The position numbers were made by a program, and so were the translations under genes. The notes under the pieces were generated by a model. It did no database searches, was not told where the DNA came from, and was given only the letters and a program-made list of their open reading frames with translations. A stretch of DNA of 64,000 nucleotides. Source: Siphlonurus alternatus (taxonomy: Eukaryota > Arthropoda > Insecta > Ephemeroptera > Siphlonuridae). Where the stretch lies: positions 11,939,628 to 12,003,627 of the forward strand of contig OX463783.1 of the NCBI GenBank assembly GCA_949825025.1. The letters run 5' to 3'. This document shows, piece after piece, positions 59,849-64,000 of the stretch; position 1 is the stretch's first letter; every line of letters begins with the position of its first letter.

Positions 59849-60778
59849 TTAAAAAAAGAAGTTGGGGGTGGGAAAGATATACGCAGGGAGAACCCGCGGC
59901 TTTATTACACACAAGATTTAGAAGAAGGGAAGAAAAAAGTAAGGGACAACGCGTAGCAAGCAAAAGTATGCGTCAATGACATGAATTCTTAAAATCTTCC
60001 CCTGGTATTACTTTTTTTTTTCTTCCAAGCTAGTTTTTTTTTAGTGTTGTGTATTTTTTTGTTTCGTTTGTAATTTTTACAACCATTCTCCTACTGTCTT
60101 TGCACATTTCCTATTCTCGTGAGGGTTTGTATATGGCTATTCCCTTCTTCAGTATTCTTGACCCCTATGCCCCCTTCCCCCCCTCCTCCCACTCAATCTT
60201 GGTATGTTGCGACGTCAGGCTGTCTGGCATAGCACTATTTCCCCTCTATCTCCTCCACCTCCCACCTCTTTTTTTTTTTTTTTTTTCTTCTCATACTGCA
60301 AAATCTATGGACCGAAGAAAATTCCATTCTTACATTCTTACATATTTTATAATATTTTAATTTACATATTTTATCGATTGATTATTAAAAATATCTTATT
60401 ATACAATAATTGAGTTTCATTTATAATATTAATTGATCATTAAAATTTTATGTTAATAATTAGTTATTATTTTAAGTTGACGTTTTGAGAAGTTACTATT
60501 ATCTTCAGCAAAATTTGAAAGATCATGAAGCAATTATTATCGTGATCAAAAAGGTATACACTTCTCAATATGAACTTTGTTATATACTTTTGACTTCGAT
60601 ACTATTTAATTAAAAACAATAGACCATACAAACAAAAAGTAAGGTTGTATTTCGTTTACATGAACGTTCAGATATATATTTAAAATCGTTTTGCAAAATA
60701 TTTTTTATTTAAATTTCCTTATATATTTTATAAATATGAACATCGATAGAATTGTTATGCTTTTGTCGTATTTACAAG

Positions 60779-60825
60779 TCTCTATGGAGTTACTGATCAA
60801 AATGGACGACGGAAGAAGACGTGAG
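60779..60825 (+). other. Candidate 47-bp exon
   Basis: Flanked by TATTTACAAG (acceptor-like) and CGTGAG|GTAAAT (donor-like). In phase 1, as required after exon B, it reads VSMELLIKMDDGRRRE without a stop. Composition is less AT-rich than the flanks. The acceptor is a weak AAG and the peptide is not recognised, so this is a guess, not a gene call. Confidence 0.15.
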
Positions 60826-63387
60826 GTAAATTTTTTCTTCACCACCCACCCCCTTTTTTTTTCTTCTTCTTCCACCCCCTGCGTTCAATTTCCTGAGCTC
60901 TTTGTGCCACCCTCTTGAGTATTCTACACTCCATTCTACACCCCCCCAAATCTATGCATATTTTTTTTTTTTAAAAGAAGTAGAAAAAAAAAATACAAGT
61001 AAAGAATATTGATATCGACTTTTTCTTATCGATTTTATTGTTAATGATAATATTTGTTCTATGACTGCTGGACTTTATGATTATTACAATCGTCTCTAGG
61101 GTATATGTTTTATATTTTTTTCAAGTTTAATGACTTTTTATTTAAACCATGCCATATAGGAAGGGAGAAAAAAACATTTTAACGATTATCAATCGTATAG
61201 AATTCTAATAATATTGGATCATGGGTATCTAGTTTTACATTTAGTTGTATACCATTAACTTTAATGTCCATTCTGAGCTTGTCTCTCCTACAGTTAAATT
61301 GTGTCTCATTCTACCCTCTATATATTTCTCATCCTTATATCTTTAACTCCCCCCCCCCTTTCCTTTTTTTACTTGAACTCTTCAAACTTTTTTTTTTTTT
61401 TAAATCTGAGTCACTACTTTATATGAGTCTAAGATCACCCCTACTATTTATTTTTTTGCTCTGTCTAAAAAAAAAAAAACTTTAACTCAAATCCTCTTAT
61501 TTTATTCATTTTTATTCGCGCGCATAGATTTTCTTTCATACTTATAAAAAGTTAGAGGGTTGGTAAAATATAGATATACACAAGTTTTTTTTATTTAGAT
61601 TATTGTAAAAGTTGCATTTCTTTAATATATAATATAGTTATAATATATTACTTTTTTTTTAGAGAAAAGTAGAAAATAAAGATTTTTATTATTATTTTTT
61701 TTTAATACAAGTTTTAGAAAGTATACTAATAATAAATTTTATTAACCCCTATAAGTATTATTTTTTTGATCTTAAAAATAAATGGAGGGGAATATTTTAG
61801 TTTTTAAAATGACTTTTATGTGTAGAAAATATAAATGAAAATTTGTTATATAAACTTAAATTATAGTTAGTATATTGTGTACTTAGTATATACCCGTAAG
61901 AAATATTTCTCTTTTTGTTTTCTTTTTTTTTTTTAACATCTTTGAAAAAAGTCCCATTATTTCCATTTAGTTTCATTTATATTTTGAGGGTGTTAGGATA
62001 GAAAGTATATTATATACAGTATAGGGATATATATGCTACATGTTAAAAGCAAACTTACTCTATATATATATCGTGTGTATGGGGAGGTAGGGGGTAGAAG
62101 AAAATTGCCTTAAAGATAGATAAATAGGCTATTTACTTTAGTAAAGCCGTTGTGGGAGGAGGAAGGGAGAATAGCTTATATCCTTTCCACTTTTCTCTCA
62201 AGAAAAAAAAAAAAAAAAAAACTCGAGCTCATCATCATATCCAAGATGAGCTTAGTCGCCATTTTGTATCAACTTTAAACAACATCAAATTTATTTTTCT
62301 TCTTCATCATTTTTGTTTACATAGCAACTCAATATTATATAAAAAGTATCAGATTTTTTTTACTATAGAAAATTAACTTTAAATCCAGTTTTATTTTGCA
62401 TATTTTAGATTAAAAATCAAAATATATTCGTATTTCAATTCATATATGAAAAATTTGTCATTGAAACATATTAATTATTAAAACTATCAATTGATATACT
62501 GTAGTAATTATGATATTAATGAAAAAAAATGTATACATTTCCAGTGCTTAATTTACTAGTTCTGAAACTCTAACAATAATATTTGAGATTTTGAAGGAGG
62601 TATATATGGAAAACATTACAATAATATAGCACTAACAATCTGACCTCTTTTATATACTAAATATACAGATTGATAAAACGTCTTAAAAAAGTATAGCATT
62701 CGTGGTGTCCCGAAGTGTAGATTCCTGAAAATGAATAATGATTAAAAAAAATGTGCATTTTTCTAAGTAAAAATTATAAATTTATTTTGTAATTATAATA
62801 ATATAAGTTATAACCAAAGTTAATTATGTAAAAAATTTAAGAATTTTTCTTATAACCTCGGTGTATGAGAAAATAGGAGCGTTCTTATATTTACAAACTG
62901 ATTAGCATAGACATGCAAATTTTTTACCAACATTATTATCTCCTTGAAATTTGTTAATGTTTCATCAAGAGACCACCTTGTTATTTAAAAAAATAAACTT
63001 TTTTTTTTTATTTTAAATTTAAAATTAATTCTTAAGTTTAAAATAAAAATAATTTTTATAAAAAAAGAAACGTTTTAAATTTTGTGATTCAACATTATTT
63101 TATTTAATAATTATCTCTTACTATATATAAAAAATAATAATACTTTGTCGGCACGTTAATTCACTTATAATGTTTAAAATTAAAAATTAATAATTGTAAA
63201 AATAAAAAGAACTAAGTAAAACTCATATTATGAAATATGTGTTTTTTTATGTTATTTTTATGCATTACAAAAAAAAAAAATGTTTGATGAAATTTTTTGA
63301 GTAGTCATGATTTGCCTGCAATGATGGTAAAAAGTCCACCACTATATACAGATTTTCTTAGACTAGTAAGATGATAGTGAAGGCAAG

Positions 63388-63408
63388 CAGAGAGAGAGAG
63401 AGAGAGAG
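63388..63408. repeat. (AG)n microsatellite
   Basis: About ten AG repeats, followed by a mixed-composition segment (63420-63525: CCTCAGGCTAAGCAACTTGC, ACTGGCGTCTCTATGC) and a C-rich tract. Similar in kind to the (GA)n at 16270 and the (CT)n at 34456. Confidence 0.9.
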
Positions 63409-64000
63409 CATTTATTACAACCTCAGGCTAAGCAACTTGCTCTTGCAATAAACGAACTGGCGTCTCTATGCTGGAATTTCAACCCCCCTCCTCCCTCCCA
63501 ACACCCTCCCCTTCATACTTTTATCATGCAAATCTTATATATCATAGCCTAAGGATCATAATACCATATACAAGTCTTATAATATTATATATTATATTTT
63601 TTTTAAAACAACGTTCCTTTTTTTTAACAGAAAGGAATTTATTTTAGCTTATGGTCATTATAATTAAACCAATTAAAATTATTATACTCAATATAATATT
63701 ATCTATCATAATATTACTATAAAAATATGTTTTAAGGGGATTTATATTATTAATGATGGTTTTTAAAAAAAATTATACAGGCCTAAAGGTTATTAAATAT
63801 TTTGTTGATAAGTTGTGTCTGTATTTTTTAACGCAGACTAGAATGGAGATATATGAATATTTTAATTATAATACCGAATTATTTTAATTGTTATGGACAT
63901 AATAGCATTTTTAATACATGCTCAATAAGTTCTTTTATTTCAGTATGTTAATTTGTTACTGCTTATATAGTACTTTTAAATTAATTAAATTTTTGTATTA

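Larger units (their letters stand above)
49526..64000. other. Noncoding DNA downstream of zfh2 exon B (intron or 3' flank)
   Basis: The donor GTGAGT opens this stretch and no convincing exon follows within the window. Islands of mixed composition lie at 49735-49775 (CACGTCACGCGAGCGTGGG), 51590-51790, 51940-52140 and 63420-63525. Small ORFs at 55428-55670, 55803-56087, 60049-60360 and 61264-61485 lack domains. Pyrimidine tracts recur after 60 kb. The rest is AT-rich with homopolymers. Confidence 0.55.

Noticed and set aside
60049..60360. 103-codon ORF with membrane-like segments
   Set aside because: It is produced by a long pyrimidine tract; poly-Phe, Pro and Leu runs reflect composition.

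Overview
This is animal nuclear DNA, most likely from an insect or another arthropod with a very AT-rich genome. The main evidence is one large split gene on the + strand encoding a protein with about twenty C2H2 zinc fingers and three Q50-type homeodomains. That is the architecture of the arthropod zinc-finger homeodomain protein 2 (zfh2; vertebrate relatives ZFHX3/ZFHX4 have four homeodomains). The noncoding DNA is long, AT-rich, full of homopolymers and microsatellites, and carries several short inverted-repeat transposons. I cannot name the species or order from sequence alone.

Layout. Positions 2-1891 hold the 3' part of a transposon-type gene, open to the left edge: a Mutator-like transposase domain fused to a complete DEDDh exonuclease domain. 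From 1892 to about 34.2 kb there is no convincing coding sequence. This stretch contains a TATA-plus-donor candidate first exon (2848-3109), a family of about 144-bp palindromic MITEs (four copies: 6921, 20614, 22866, 28099), a 3.15-kb foldback-type element (8002-11153) whose long inverted arms end in 15-bp tandem repeats, a 310-bp diverged palindrome (14619-14927), and long polypyrimidine tracts (around 17.4-18.5 kb). Short GC-richer islands there may be regulatory.

The zfh2 locus occupies at least 34.9-49.5 kb. An acceptor at 34946/34947 opens an exon with two upstream ORFs, then the likely ATG at 35080. Coding exon A ends at 38665 (CAG|GTAAGA). A 4.4-kb intron follows and carries a near-perfect 375-bp hairpin flanked by TTAA and by 46-49 bp direct repeats. 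Exon B starts at 43104 in matching phase and runs to 49525 (ATG|GTGAGT). It is broken by a 200-N gap at 45944-46143 whose length is not compatible with the reading frame on both sides. The coding sequence ends with phase 1, so at least one further 3' exon exists; I could not identify it with confidence in 49.5-64 kb.

The downstream 14.5 kb looks like intron or 3' flank: AT-rich, with a CCAAT/GC-box island (51.6-51.8 kb), a G-quadruplex-prone tract (59.8 kb) and several polypyrimidine tracts. The transposon gene, the MITEs and the foldback element have no evident functional link to zfh2; they are neighbours or insertions. No rRNA, tRNA, CRISPR or prokaryotic feature was found.
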